Part shown: positions 1 to 11,657 of the stretch, piece after piece
How the letters are laid out: each line of letters starts with the position of its first letter
Numbering within the stretch: position 1 is the stretch's first letter
Assembly (NCBI GenBank): GCA_001263235.1
Contig: LGRD01000038.1
Span: 1 to 64,000, forward strand
Direction of reading: 5' to 3'
DNA length: 64,000 nt
DNA from: Methylibium sp. NZG
GTDB taxonomy: Bacteria; Pseudomonadota; Gammaproteobacteria; Burkholderiales; Burkholderiaceae_C
Made by a program: the position numbers and the translations under genes
Notes under the pieces: model-generated
What the model saw: the letters and a program-made list of their open reading frames with translations, nothing else
Told to the model about the DNA's origin: nothing
Databases searched by the model: none

Positions 1-1542
<1,542 letters not shown>

Positions 1543-1557
1543 GACAGTTCCGCGCAA

Positions 1558-1789
1558 CTACTCGGGGGAAGGTGGACACCGCAAGGATTGGCATGAGACT
1601 TCGGTGACCGCGCGCGTGCCGGGCATTCCCAAGCGGACGCCCAGCAGCTGGGCAGCTGAGGTTGCCTCCGTGACGAAACTGTGCCGTGCCGAAGCACGGC
1701 TGTGACGGATCTGTGCCGTGATGTGCCTGGGGCGGCGGGCGGCAAGCATCGCAAGTGGTTGATTCACAAGGCCCGCCCCGGGCTCTATC
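1558..1789. other. Non-coding stretch upstream of epsL
   Basis: No convincing gene is visible here. It must hold the epsL-gmd promoter on the minus strand, but no clear -35/-10 pair was recognised. A small hairpin, GCCGTGC-CGAA-GCACGGC at 1683-1700, has a seven-base-pair stem and tetraloop; its role is unknown. The right end runs into the tRNA-Lys fragment at 1790. Confidence 0.5.
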
Positions 1790-1837
1790 GCACTCTTAAT
1801 CCGTAGGTCGAGTGTTCGAGTCACTCAGGGCCCACCA
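1790..1837 (+). repeat. 3' half of tRNA-Lys(CUU), att-like copy 1
   Basis: The sequence reads as the anticodon loop CTCTTAA (anticodon CTT), the 3' anticodon stem, the variable loop, a perfect T-stem (GAGTG/CACTC) around TTCGAGT, then AGGGCCC and the ACCA end. No D-arm or 5' acceptor strand precedes it, and the 5' anticodon stem has a mismatch (CGCA instead of CGGA), so it is not a functional tRNA. Positions 1800-1837 are identical over 38 bp to 13521-13558. Duplicated tRNA 3' ends are the usual scar of site-specific integration by tyrosine recombinases. No terminator follows this copy. Confidence 0.85.
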
Positions 1838-2012
1838 CTTCTGTCTAGGCGAATCGCGCGAGCAGTCACGGCAAGTTCATGACGTCGAGCCGGCCGATGT
1901 CGAGAGCGACAGGCAGTATTCATAGGCGCCGCCACGCAGCGAGATCGGATCCACGTGTCCGATGCGCTATGGCGGCGGCTACATCTCGACGCCATAAAAT
2001 GGTGGCCATAAC
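1838..2012. other. Non-coding stretch between tRNA fragment and regulator gene
   Basis: There is no open frame with protein-like composition and no clear terminator. An integrase gene would be expected near such an att-like site in a young island, but none is present on either side of it. Confidence 0.5.
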
Positions 2013-3059
2013 CTACGCTGCCGCCTTGACCTTCTCGGTGCGCAAACTGCTAGGCGTCACGCCATAGCAGGTGCGAAAGGCCGTTGAAAAGTGAGCGCAG
2101 TCGGCAAAGCCTGTTTCGAAGGCAATCGCGGTCATCCCCATCGAACTGTGCTGCACCAAAAAGCGCGCGTAGCGCAGGCGCGTCAGCAGGATGTACCGCG
2201 TCGGCGTCACGCCCATGCTTTCGCGGAACAGGCGCGAGAACTGGCGACCTGAGATACCGGCGGCCTGTGCGGCCCGTTCGCTGTCCACGCCTGTGCCCTT
2301 GCGGCTTTCGATCAGCACCACCGCGCGCTGGATGCGCGGGTCGGCCACCTTGGGTACCTCGCTGGCGCGTTCGCGGTCGAAGGCGCTGGGGCCCTTGCGG
2401 TCGGTGAGCGACAGCTGGTGCACCACCTTCGCCGCTCGGTCGTCGCCGCTGTGGCGCCTGACGAGCTCGGTCATCAAGGCCAGGATGGACACACCGCCCG
2501 GCACCGTGATGCGCGTCTTCCCGTCGATGAAGTCGTGCCGCGTGGACATGGCGATGCGCGGAAACGCCGTGCGGAAGTCCAGCGCGTGGTAAGGGTGGAT
2601 CGACGCCTTGTGGCCCACGAGCAACCCTTCCTCGGCCAACACGAACACGCCGGTGCACGCGCCGATGATCGGCACGCCGGCCGCAGCTGCCACGCGCAGG
2701 TAGTCGCGGTGGCGAGCGGGCGCAGTCTTCAGCTGCGGCAGCAGCCCGCCGATGACCGCGATGTAGTCGAAGTCATTCGGGTTGGTGTAGGGCGCGTCGG
2801 CCCGCACAAGCAGGCCGCAGCTGGCGCTGGCGTCGCTGCCCATCACCGACCAGCGGCAGTACAGCGGGCGAGAGTGGTCGCCGAAGTCGGCGGCGTGGCG
2901 CAGCGACTCGACGATACCAGTCAGCGACATCAGCGGAAAGCCGGGCCACAGCAGGATGCCGATCGACAGCTCGGGCTCGTGGTTGCGCGTGGTGGCGAGC
3001 CGCTCCTGCCACAGGCCGTCGAGCCACCCAACGTAGTCGTCCGCTTCGTCGATCGACAT
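2013..3059 (-). CDS. GlxA-family (DJ-1/PfpI + AraC HTH) transcriptional regulator
   Basis: A 348-residue regulator. The N-terminal DJ-1/PfpI-like domain (about residues 30-215) carries the elbow IIGACTGVFVLAEEGLL, with cysteine in the usual nucleophile position. The C-terminal AraC helix-turn-helix pair (about residues 240-335) contains GISGRQFSRLFRESMGVTP and ETGFADCAHFSTAFRTCYGV. Known GlxA-type regulators often control uptake and catabolism of nitrogen compounds such as arginine, choline or carnitine. It is transcribed away from the oxoamine-synthase-like gene, with about 40 bp between starts, and sits at the edge of the transport operon it probably controls. An ATG at 3080 would add seven residues. 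Confidence 0.88.
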   Translation of the reverse strand: MSIDEADDYVGWLDGLWQERLATTRNHEPELSIGILLWPGFPLMSLTGIVESLRHAADFGDHSRPLYCRWSVMGSDASASCGLLVRADAPYTNPNDFDYIAVIGGLLPQLKTAPARHRDYLRVAAAAGVPIIGACTGVFVLAEEGLLVGHKASIHPYHALDFRTAFPRIAMSTRHDFIDGKTRITVPGGVSILALMTELVRRHSGDDRAAKVVHQLSLTDRKGPSAFDRERASEVPKVADPRIQRAVVLIESRKGTGVDSERAAQAAGISGRQFSRLFRESMGVTPTRYILLTRLRYARFLVQHSSMGMTAIAFETGFADCAHFSTAFRTCYGVTPSSLRTEKVKAAA

Positions 3060-3101
3060 GCTCGTGTGGGCCCTGTGCATTGCGACGCTATGCTCCAGAG
3101 T

Positions 3102-4265
3102 ATGCCTTTGATGCAATCCCCACCCGGCGCCCACGCCGTCATCGACGGGCGGCCCGTCCTGTACTTCGCCGGCACCGCCTACTTCGGACTGCAGGGCGAT
3201 CCGCGTGTCGTCGACGCTGCCTGCGCGGCGGTGCGCCAGCAGGGCCTGCATGCGGCCACCAGCCGCACTGGCTTTGGCGAAACGCCGCTGCTGCTGCGCG
3301 TGGAGCAGCTCGCGGCGCGCTTCTTCGGCGCCGACGATGCGCTCTACTTCGCGGCCGGCTACGCGGGCGTCGCGGTGCTGATGCAGTGCGCTGAAGCGCG
3401 CTTCAGCCACGTGCTCGCCGACGAGAGCGTGCACCTCGCCTCGCAAGACGCCATGCTCGAGCACGGCGCGCCGGTGCAGCACTTCCGCCATGGCGACGCG
3501 CAGCACCTGCGCGAGTTGTTGCGCAAGCTGAGGCGCGCGCTGCCGGCCGCCGCCCGCGTGGCCGTGCTGTGCGACGGCGTCTCGCCGGTGCTGGGCAGCG
3601 TGGCGCCCGCCAGCGACTACATCGACGCCATTGCCGAGCACGGTGAAGGCACACTCATCGTCGACGATGCGCACGGCGTGGGAGTGCTCGGCCGGCACGG
3701 GCGCGGCACGCTGGAGCACGCGGCCGACGTGTCCGGGCGCGACATCGCCGTGAATGCCTCGCTGGGGGCCCCTCTGGCGGCTGGCGGCGGGCGTGCCGCC
3801 TGGATGTGCGGCACGCTGAGCAAGGCGCTGGGCGGTGCGGGCGGCATCATCGCAGGCTCGGCCGCGTTCGTGGCGCGGATGAAGGCGCAGGCGCGCTGGT
3901 ATCACGGCGCCGCGGCGCCCGCTGCGCCGGTGGCGGGGGCCACGGCCGAGTCGCTGTCGATCCTGCTCGCCGAGCCCGAGCTGCGGCTGCGTCTGCTGCA
4001 CAACGTGGTGCGGCTGCGCCAGGGCCTGCGCGGGCTCGGGCTGGCGGTGGCCGACTGGCCCACGCCGATCGTGGCTGTGCAAGTGGGCGACGGCGACAAC
4101 ATGGCGCGTATCCAGGCCGCGCTGCTCGAACGCGGCATCGCCGTGGCGCACTCACGCAACTACCCCGGCGTGGGCGCAGATGGTGCCTTGCGCATCGCGG
4201 TGTTCTCGTCGCACACCGACGCGATGATTGACCGCTTGCTGCAGGAGCTCGCGGCGTTGCTCTGA
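3102..4265 (+). CDS. PLP-dependent alpha-oxoamine-synthase-like enzyme (BioF/Kbl superfamily)
   Basis: A 387-residue fold-type I PLP enzyme. Visible marks are YFGLQGDPRVVDAA near the start, the glycine/aromatic segment TSRTGFGETPLL, the PLP-contacting LIVDDAHGVGVLGRHGRG, and the Schiff-base lysine in CGTLSKALGGAGG. These are typical of 8-amino-7-oxononanoate synthase, 2-amino-3-ketobutyrate CoA ligase and relatives. A biotin role is unlikely because no other bio gene is near; the setting suggests catabolism of an amino-acid-like substrate. ATG codons at 3090, 3102 and 3111 all lack a good ribosome-binding site, so the start is uncertain. It converges on the dadA-like gene at a shared terminator. 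Confidence 0.75.
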   Translation: MPLMQSPPGAHAVIDGRPVLYFAGTAYFGLQGDPRVVDAACAAVRQQGLHAATSRTGFGETPLLLRVEQLAARFFGADDALYFAAGYAGVAVLMQCAEARFSHVLADESVHLASQDAMLEHGAPVQHFRHGDAQHLRELLRKLRRALPAAARVAVLCDGVSPVLGSVAPASDYIDAIAEHGEGTLIVDDAHGVGVLGRHGRGTLEHAADVSGRDIAVNASLGAPLAAGGGRAAWMCGTLSKALGGAGGIIAGSAAFVARMKAQARWYHGAAAPAAPVAGATAESLSILLAEPELRLRLLHNVVRLRQGLRGLGLAVADWPTPIVAVQVGDGDNMARIQAALLERGIAVAHSRNYPGVGADGALRIAVFSSHTDAMIDRLLQELAALL

Positions 4266-4270
4266 ACGGC

Positions 4271-4303
4271 CCGGCCTGAGAGGCTCTCAGCGTCTCAGGC
4301 CGG
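4271..4303. terminator. Bidirectional hairpin between convergent genes
   Basis: A perfect 11-bp inverted repeat, CCGGCCTGAGA (4271-4281) and TCTCAGGCCGG (4293-4303), with an 11-nt loop. It begins six bases after the stop of the oxoamine-synthase-like gene and overlaps the last codons of the dadA-like gene. No T-run follows on either strand, so termination efficiency is uncertain. Confidence 0.6.
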
Positions 4304-5542
4304 CGCCGGCCTCGGCTCGCTGGCCTGCGCCTGCATCACCCGCAACAGCTGCTGTGCCGAACCCAGGCTGAGCGTCCAGCCCAGGCTGCCGTGGCCCAGG
4401 TTCAGGTGCAGGCCGCGCAGCCAGCCGTTGCGCACGATGGGGCGCGACGTGGGCGTGCATGGCCGCGAGCCGGTCCATGGCTGCAGGTCGACGCCGCTGC
4501 CATGGCAGAAGGCGCCGCCGAAGGCTTGCACCGCGGCGTCGCGGAACGACGCGAAGCGCCCATCGTCGAAGCGTGTGGTGTGCGGACCGAGGTCGGCCAG
4601 CCCTGCAGCGCGCACCTCGTCGCCGAGCCGCGCGAACACGATCTTGCGCTTGAGGTCGGTGATGGACACGTGCATGGCACGCGCCGTCGCCGGTGCGGTC
4701 AGGGAGTAGCCTTGTACCGGCCATACTCCAGCGAACGGCCGGTGGCGGCGAGGCAGCAGGCCGAGCGCGGCGCCGGTGGCGAGCACGACGTGCTCGCAGG
4801 CCAGCGTCGGCCCGCCCTGCAGCGCCAGGCCCGTTACCTGCCCACGCTCGTGCACGATGGCGCTGGCCTCGTGCCCAAAACGTGTCTGTAGGCCATGCTG
4901 GCGCTCGAGCACCGGCATCAGCGCGCGGCAGAAGGCATCGGGGCGGCCGGCGGCATCGTCTTCGCTCCACACCACACGTTCGATCGTTTCGCGGTACAGC
5001 GACAGCGCGGGCTCGATGGCGGTGGCCTCGGCGCGGTCGAGCACCTCCTGGCGAATGCCCATGCGCTGCTTGAGCTGCCGCACCGCCGCGCCGGCTTCGC
5101 AGGCTTGCGCCGTGTCGTACAGGATCATCTTGCCCGAGCGGGTGTGGTCGAAGGGCAGCGTCAGCTCGCGCAGAAGTTCTTCCAGCAGTTGCCGGGTGGT
5201 CGCCGCCATCGCGAGCAGCTCGCAGGTGTTGTCGATGAAGCGGCCGGGCGAGCTTTCCAGCAAAAAGCGCAGGCCCCAGACGAGGAACTCCGGGTCGGCG
5301 TGCAGCCGGACGCGGAACGCCGGGTCCAGCCCGAGCGCGATGGCCGGCAGCTTGCGCCGCATGGCCGGCGATGCCAGCGCGTCGCCGTAGCCGTAGCTCA
5401 ACTGCGCGCCGTTGGCGCGGCTGGCGCCTTGCGCCGGCTGCAGGTGGCGGTCCACCAGCGTCACCGCGTGCCCGGCGCGGCAGAGAAGCCAGGCCGTTGC
5501 CACGCCGATTACGCCGGCGCCGACGATCACCGTGCGCGGCAT
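4295..5542 (-). CDS. D-amino-acid dehydrogenase-like FAD oxidoreductase (DAO/DadA family)
   Basis: A 415-residue flavoenzyme, the usual DadA length. The FAD-binding GxGxxG motif is at the N-terminus (TVIVGAGVIGVATAWLLCRAG), followed by ASRANGAQLSYGYGDALASP, matching the DadA signature around the flavin. Near the C-terminus, LHLNLGHGSLGWTLSLGSAQ is the second flavin-contacting segment. The family oxidises D-amino acids to keto acids and passes electrons to the respiratory chain. It is the last gene of the minus-strand operon and its ATG overlaps the preceding stop (ATGA). The true substrate is not evident; D-amino acids released by the operon's peptidase are a reasonable guess. Confidence 0.82.
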   Translation of the reverse strand: MPRTVIVGAGVIGVATAWLLCRAGHAVTLVDRHLQPAQGASRANGAQLSYGYGDALASPAMRRKLPAIALGLDPAFRVRLHADPEFLVWGLRFLLESSPGRFIDNTCELLAMAATTRQLLEELLRELTLPFDHTRSGKMILYDTAQACEAGAAVRQLKQRMGIRQEVLDRAEATAIEPALSLYRETIERVVWSEDDAAGRPDAFCRALMPVLERQHGLQTRFGHEASAIVHERGQVTGLALQGGPTLACEHVVLATGAALGLLPRRHRPFAGVWPVQGYSLTAPATARAMHVSITDLKRKIVFARLGDEVRAAGLADLGPHTTRFDDGRFASFRDAAVQAFGGAFCHGSGVDLQPWTGSRPCTPTSRPIVRNGWLRGLHLNLGHGSLGWTLSLGSAQQLLRVMQAQASEPRPAPA

Positions 5543-6237
5543 CAACGTTTGCCTGCACGCTGCGCGCAGTGCTCGATGAAGCCGCCGAGGATGCGATGGT
5601 CCAGTGCCGTCAGCCGGTACTCAGGGTGCCATTGCACGCCGAGGCAGAACGTCTCGCCCAGCCCTTCGATGGCCTCCACCACGCCGTCGGCGGCCCGCGC
5701 GGCGACGCGAAAGCGCCCGCCTTCGGCCAGCGCATGGCGGTGCAAGCTGTTCACCGAGAGCCGCGGGTGCGGGACCCAGGCGGCCAAGCGGCTGCCGCGT
5801 TCCAGCACGATCTCGTGCGCCAGCCGGTCGGGCACCGGAGCCGGGATGTGCGGCGTGACGTCGCCGAGCAGCGCCGGGTCGTCACGCACCACGGAGCCGC
5901 CCAGGCACTCGCCGATCAGCTGCATGCCATGACATATCCCCAGCAACGGCAGCGACGACGCCAGCGCCTGCTGCACCAGCAGCCGCTCGAACGCCAGGCG
6001 CGTAGCCGCGACCTCCACACCCGGCTCCGAGCCGGAGACGAGGATGCCGTCGGCGATGTCGATCGCCTGCGCCACCTGCGCTGTCTCGCACGGCAGGATC
6101 AGCGCCATGCCGCCGGCCTGCGTCACGGCCTCGGCGTAGTTCGAACGCAGCCGGTACTCGCGTTCGCGATGCGCTGCGTCGCCCTCGTCGAGGTCCGCTG
6201 TCATCAGCACCAGCGGGCGCCTCACGGTGCCGTTCAT
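5542..6237 (-). CDS. Class I amidotransferase-like hydrolase (PuuD / gamma-Glu-GABA hydrolase family)
   Basis: A 231-residue peptidase C26-type protein. The nucleophile elbow is LPLLGICHGMQLIGECLGG (Cys of GICHG), and the catalytic His-Glu pair lies in CLGVQWHPEYR. The sequence VSGSEPGVEV replaces the more common LTGGxDV segment. The family cleaves gamma-glutamyl amide bonds, for example gamma-glutamyl-GABA in putrescine degradation. Here it sits between an ABC transporter and a D-amino-acid dehydrogenase-like gene, so it probably removes a gamma-glutamyl or amide group from an imported compound. The ATG at 6237 follows the ABC ATPase stop by 25 bp. Confidence 0.8.
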   Translation of the reverse strand: MNGTVRRPLVLMTADLDEGDAAHREREYRLRSNYAEAVTQAGGMALILPCETAQVAQAIDIADGILVSGSEPGVEVAATRLAFERLLVQQALASSLPLLGICHGMQLIGECLGGSVVRDDPALLGDVTPHIPAPVPDRLAHEIVLERGSRLAAWVPHPRLSVNSLHRHALAEGGRFRVAARAADGVVEAIEGLGETFCLGVQWHPEYRLTALDHRILGGFIEHCAQRAGKR

Positions 6238-6262
6238 GCGGGTCGCCCAACGTTCCGGACCT

Positions 6263-8071
<1,809 letters not shown>

Positions 8072-8101
8072 GTCTGCCCCTCGTCCGACGGGTACGCCGG
8101 C

Positions 8102-8157
8102 CGATCCCCCAAGGGGATCGCGGGCCGGCTTGGGAGCGGCCCGGCGCTCGGCCCGCG
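8102..8157. repeat. Structured spacer inside the transport operon
   Basis: Two perfect inverted repeats lie in the 131-bp gap between the ATPase and permease genes: CGATCCCC-CAA-GGGGATCG (8102-8120) and CGCGGGCCG (8119-8127) with CGGCCCGCG (8149-8157). This is the only long gap in the operon. It could attenuate expression of downstream genes, stabilise mRNA ends, or be a dispersed REP-like element. Confidence 0.6.
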
Positions 8158-8202
8158 AGCAGGGGGTGACACAGGTTCTCTCATGGTCGTTCCTTGCCGT
8201 GA

Positions 8203-9087
8203 TCAAGCGCGGCGCGCAGCGCGCGGGTCGAGCCAATCGCGCAGGCCGTCGCCGAAGAGGTTGACGGCGAGCACCAGCAGCGACAGCGCGATGCCGGGCG
8301 CGAACACGGTCCACGGCGCGCGCGGCAGGTACTGACGCGATTGGGCAATCATGCTGCCCCAGGTCGGCGTCTCCGGCGGGACGCCCGCGCCGAGGAAGGA
8401 CAGCGCCGACTCGACGATGATCGCCGCCGCGCAGATGTAGGTGGCCTGCACGATCAGCGGCGCCAGCGTCGAGGGCAGGATGTGGCGGGAGAGGATCACG
8501 TGCAGCCGCGTGCCCCCGGCGCGCGCCGCCTCGACGTAGGGCGCGTCGCGCACCGACAGCACGACCGATCGCACCAGTCGCACCACGCGCGGTATCTCCG
8601 GCAACACGATGGCGAGGATGACGATGCCCACCGACGCGCCGGTGAGCGCCACCATCGCGATCGCCAGCAGAATGGCGGGGATGGCCATCATGCCGTCCAT
8701 GGCCCGGGTGATCACCGCGTCGGCGCGTCGGAAGTAGCCGGCCAGCAGGCCGATCACCGTACCGATCGTCACCGACACCACCGCCACCACGATGCCCACC
8801 AGCAGCGACACGCGTGCGCCGTAGATCACGCGCGCGAAGACATCGCGGCCGAGGTGGTCGGTGCCCAGCCAATGCTCGGCCGAGGGTGGCTTGAGGCGCA
8901 CCGCGGGGTTCATCGTTGTCGGGTCGCCGGCAAACAGCGGCGCGGCCAGGGCCGCGAGCACCATCAACACGATCAGCCCGCCGCCGGCCACCAGCGTGGG
9001 GTTGCGGCGGGCGAACAGCCACGCGCGCGGGCCGACGCCAGCGGGCGCAGGGGCGGACACGGAAGGCGGCGCGACGGCGGTGTTCAT
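8203..9087 (-). CDS. ABC transporter permease, DppC/OppC-like
   Basis: A 294-residue inner-membrane permease with about six hydrophobic segments. The N-terminal segment GGLIVLMVLAALAAPLFAG is followed by the DppC-type loop HWLGTDHLGRDVFARVIYG. The cytoplasmic EAA loop that contacts the ATPase is YVEAARAGGTRLHVILSRHI. It partners the DppB-like permease and the fused ATPase. It ends in LFGDGLRDWLDPR, the standard OppC/DppC terminus. The ATG at 9087 lies 77 bp after the upstream permease stop. Confidence 0.92.
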   Translation of the reverse strand: MNTAVAPPSVSAPAPAGVGPRAWLFARRNPTLVAGGGLIVLMVLAALAAPLFAGDPTTMNPAVRLKPPSAEHWLGTDHLGRDVFARVIYGARVSLLVGIVVAVVSVTIGTVIGLLAGYFRRADAVITRAMDGMMAIPAILLAIAMVALTGASVGIVILAIVLPEIPRVVRLVRSVVLSVRDAPYVEAARAGGTRLHVILSRHILPSTLAPLIVQATYICAAAIIVESALSFLGAGVPPETPTWGSMIAQSRQYLPRAPWTVFAPGIALSLLVLAVNLFGDGLRDWLDPRAARRA

Positions 9088-9164
9088 TGTGAAACCTTCG
9101 TGCTGCGCACTGCGGTGCGAGCTCCTTCGGGCGGCCGGGCGGTGCTCATGGGGCAGTCCTCACT

Positions 9165-10106
9165 TCAGTAGCGGATGCGCGGGTCGATCAGCGTGTACGA
9201 CAGGTCGGTCGCCATGTTCAGCAGCACGTAGATGGCCGAGAACACCAGGATCACGCCCTGGATCACCGGGTAGTCGCGCCGCGCGATCGCGTCCACCACC
9301 AGCCGGCCGACGCCGGGGATGTTGAACACCGTCTCGGTGACGACCACGCCGCCGATGAGCAGCGCCACGCCGATGCCGATGACTGTCGCGATCGGCACGC
9401 CCGCGTTGCGCAGCGCATGCCGCAGCAGGATGCGCAGCATCGGCACGCCCTTGGCGCGCGCGGTGCGGATGAAGTCTTCCGACAGCACCTCCAGCATCGT
9501 GGCGCGGGTGATGCGTGCGATCAGCGCGGTGTAGGTCAGGCCGAGCGTGGCCGCCGGCAGCAGCAGGTGCCAGGCCCAGCGGCCGATGCCCTCGGCGATG
9601 GGCGCGTAGCCCTGCACCGGCGTCCACTGCAGCTTGATGGCGAACACCCAGACGAGGAAGTAGCCCACCACGAAGGCCGGCATCGAAAAGCCCACCACCG
9701 ACAGCAGCATCAGCACGCGATCGGTGTTCGTGCCGGCGCGGTGCGCGGCCGTCACGCCGAGTGCGATGGCCAGCGGCACGGCAATAGTCATCGTCGCCAG
9801 CGCCAGCGACAGCGTTGCCTCGGCGCGCTGCGCCATCAGGTGAACCACCGGCTCGTTGGAGAAGATCGACACGCCCAGGTTGCCCTGCACCACCTGCGAC
9901 AGCCAGCGCCAGAACTGCACCGGGGCCGAGTCGTCGAGGCCCATCGACGCGCGCAGCGTGGCGATCTGTTCGGGCGTGGCGTTGTCGCCGGCCAGCACCG
10001 CCGCCGGGTCGCCCGGCGTCAGGTACAGCAGCATGAAGACGAGCAGGCTCACCAGCAGCATCACGATCGCGGTGGAGCCGGCACGGCGCAGCACGTAGGA
10101 CAGCAT
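9165..10106 (-). CDS. ABC transporter permease, DppB/OppB-like
   Basis: A 313-residue permease starting MLSYVLRRAGSTAIVMLLVS, typical of DppB. It shows the periplasmic TPGDPAAVLAGDNATPEQI segment, the EAA-type loop FIRTARAKGVPMLRILLRHA and the conserved end YTLIDPRIRY. About six membrane spans are visible. A good ribosome-binding site (AGGAGA) precedes the ATG at 10106. It forms the translocation pore with the DppC-like partner, and its position after the peptidase gene is consistent with one transcript. Confidence 0.93.
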   Translation of the reverse strand: MLSYVLRRAGSTAIVMLLVSLLVFMLLYLTPGDPAAVLAGDNATPEQIATLRASMGLDDSAPVQFWRWLSQVVQGNLGVSIFSNEPVVHLMAQRAEATLSLALATMTIAVPLAIALGVTAAHRAGTNTDRVLMLLSVVGFSMPAFVVGYFLVWVFAIKLQWTPVQGYAPIAEGIGRWAWHLLLPAATLGLTYTALIARITRATMLEVLSEDFIRTARAKGVPMLRILLRHALRNAGVPIATVIGIGVALLIGGVVVTETVFNIPGVGRLVVDAIARRDYPVIQGVILVFSAIYVLLNMATDLSYTLIDPRIRY

Positions 10107-10130
10107 GGGTTCTTTCTCCTGGACTGCGGG

Positions 10131-11609
10131 TTACATCACCGGGCCGGGCACGGCCGCTTCGTCCAACGGCCAGATCGGGCGCCGCACCTTCCGCCACGGG
10201 TAGCGTCGGCAGTCGGTGGCGAGCAAGCCGTTGCCGGTGGCGTAGAGCACGGCTTGCGAGATCGGTTCGAAGGCGGCTTGGAAGTGCTGCTTGGACTTGA
10301 CCACCAGCACCCGCTCTCGCGTCGGGTCGATGCCCAGGTTGGCGAACAAGTCCGGCCCCATCGCCTGGTGGGCGCTGGAGCTGAGCACCACGCCTACGCC
10401 TTCGGCCGTACGCAGGCCGACCGCGTCGCCCAGCGGTACCGGCGTGCCGGCGAAGGTCTGCTGCGCCTGGCGCACGCAAGCCAGCACCTGTACCTCGGCA
10501 TCGACCGGTTGCCCAGAGGCCCAGCACAGCTTGCCGCCGAGGCGTAAGCGCAGGTGCGCACCGGCGCCAGCGTCGAAGGCCAATTGCACGGCCACGGGGT
10601 CGAACAGCGGGCCCACGGCGGCGCCGTGCACTCCGCGCTGCATGAGCAGGCGCACGAAGTCGGTGTTGTCGGCCGGTGCGCCGCCGCCGGGGTTGTCGGA
10701 GGTGTCGGCGATGATCACCGGGCGGGAGGCACCTTCGGCGATGCGCAGGGCCTCGTCCAGCGCATCGGCGGGCTCCAGCAGCGCCGGCTCGGTGTGGCCG
10801 CGCAGCGCGACGACCTGCTCGCCGATCTGCCGCGCAAGCGCATCGCCCCGCGGCTTGGCGTCGTCGGTGATGACGAGCACGCGGGTGCCGCTGTCGGCCA
10901 CGTCGCCTGACGGGAAGCCGTGCGCGATGGAGATCGACAGCACGCCGTCGTGCCCTTCGAGCGCCTTGATGCGATCGACCAAATCGCGCACCGGCGCGTG
11001 GCTGGTGGGAAACGAGGCGATCATGCGGCAGTCCCACACCGACTTGAGCGGGCGGATTGCGCCGCGGATCTGCGCCAGCACCAGGTCGAGCAGCTCTTCG
11101 CCGCGCTCCACGAAGTCGGTGTGTGGGTACTCCTTGAACAGCACCAGCAGGTCGGCCACCTCGCAGCGCGCGCGGGTCAGGTGGCAGTGCGGGTCGAGGC
11201 CGACGCCGATGACCGCCGCCGGCCCGGCGATGCGCCGCACGTGCGCCAGCAGGTTGCCTTCGCAGTCGTCATAGCCGTCGGCCACCATCGCACCGTGCAG
11301 CGCGAGCACCACGCCCTGCACCGGCAGCGCGGCCTGTAGCTGGGCGAGGATTTCGTCTCGCATGCGCTCAAAGGCTGCTCGCGTGACGGTGCCGCCCGGC
11401 GCGGCCCAAAAGCAGCTGCCGGGCACGAAGGTGTAGCCGTCCACAGCGGCGCGGCGGCGGGCGACCCAGAACGCGGCCGTGTTGAGGTTGGCCTGAGGCG
11501 GATGCTCGCCCGGCCGCCACGCGATCTGCTGCTCGAAACCGCGCCAGCCCGTCACCATCGGCGAGAAGGTGTTGGTCTCGTGGTTCAGCGCGGCAGCAAA
11601 GATGCGCAT
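10131..11609 (-). CDS. M81-family metallopeptidase (MlrC-like)
   Basis: A 492-residue protein of the M81/MlrC family (DUF1485 N-domain plus MlrC C-domain). Likely metal ligands are seen in ALNHETNTFSP at the start and in GVGLDPHCHLT near residue 150, with the conserved VLALHGAMVADGYDDCEG. IADTSDNPGGGAPADNT in the middle begins the C-domain. MlrC itself degrades linearised microcystin and its tetrapeptide, which contain D-amino acids and beta-amino acids; most family members have unknown substrates. Its place between the binding protein and permeases suggests it cleaves the imported compound. No signal peptide is seen, so it should be cytoplasmic. Confidence 0.88.
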   Translation of the reverse strand: MRIFAAALNHETNTFSPMVTGWRGFEQQIAWRPGEHPPQANLNTAAFWVARRRAAVDGYTFVPGSCFWAAPGGTVTRAAFERMRDEILAQLQAALPVQGVVLALHGAMVADGYDDCEGNLLAHVRRIAGPAAVIGVGLDPHCHLTRARCEVADLLVLFKEYPHTDFVERGEELLDLVLAQIRGAIRPLKSVWDCRMIASFPTSHAPVRDLVDRIKALEGHDGVLSISIAHGFPSGDVADSGTRVLVITDDAKPRGDALARQIGEQVVALRGHTEPALLEPADALDEALRIAEGASRPVIIADTSDNPGGGAPADNTDFVRLLMQRGVHGAAVGPLFDPVAVQLAFDAGAGAHLRLRLGGKLCWASGQPVDAEVQVLACVRQAQQTFAGTPVPLGDAVGLRTAEGVGVVLSSSAHQAMGPDLFANLGIDPTRERVLVVKSKQHFQAAFEPISQAVLYATGNGLLATDCRRYPWRKVRRPIWPLDEAAVPGPVM

Positions 11610-11657
11610 CGCTCGGTGCCCGGCCCGTGTTCCTGCCCGCCGCGTTTGCGTTGCGCT

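Noticed and set aside
1558-1824. Open frame on the minus strand starting with TRTLDLR over the tRNA fragment, and a similar one at 13357-13545
   Set aside because: These read the tRNA-Lys 3' end in reverse; the shared residues come from the repeat, not from a protein family.
3060-4151. N-terminal extension of the GlxA-type regulator to over 700 residues
   Set aside because: The extension is antisense to the PLP-enzyme gene and is His/Gln/Arg-rich; the regulator family starts near residue MSIDEADD.
3102-4265. Annotation as biotin synthesis bioF
   Set aside because: The fold matches, but no bioABCD neighbours exist and the gene lies in a peptide-catabolic block, so only the superfamily is claimed.
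8072-9022. In-frame extension of the fused ABC ATPase across the DppC-like gene
   Set aside because: It is a frame shadow of the permease gene; the ATPase domain starts at MTTPVLSVRQL.
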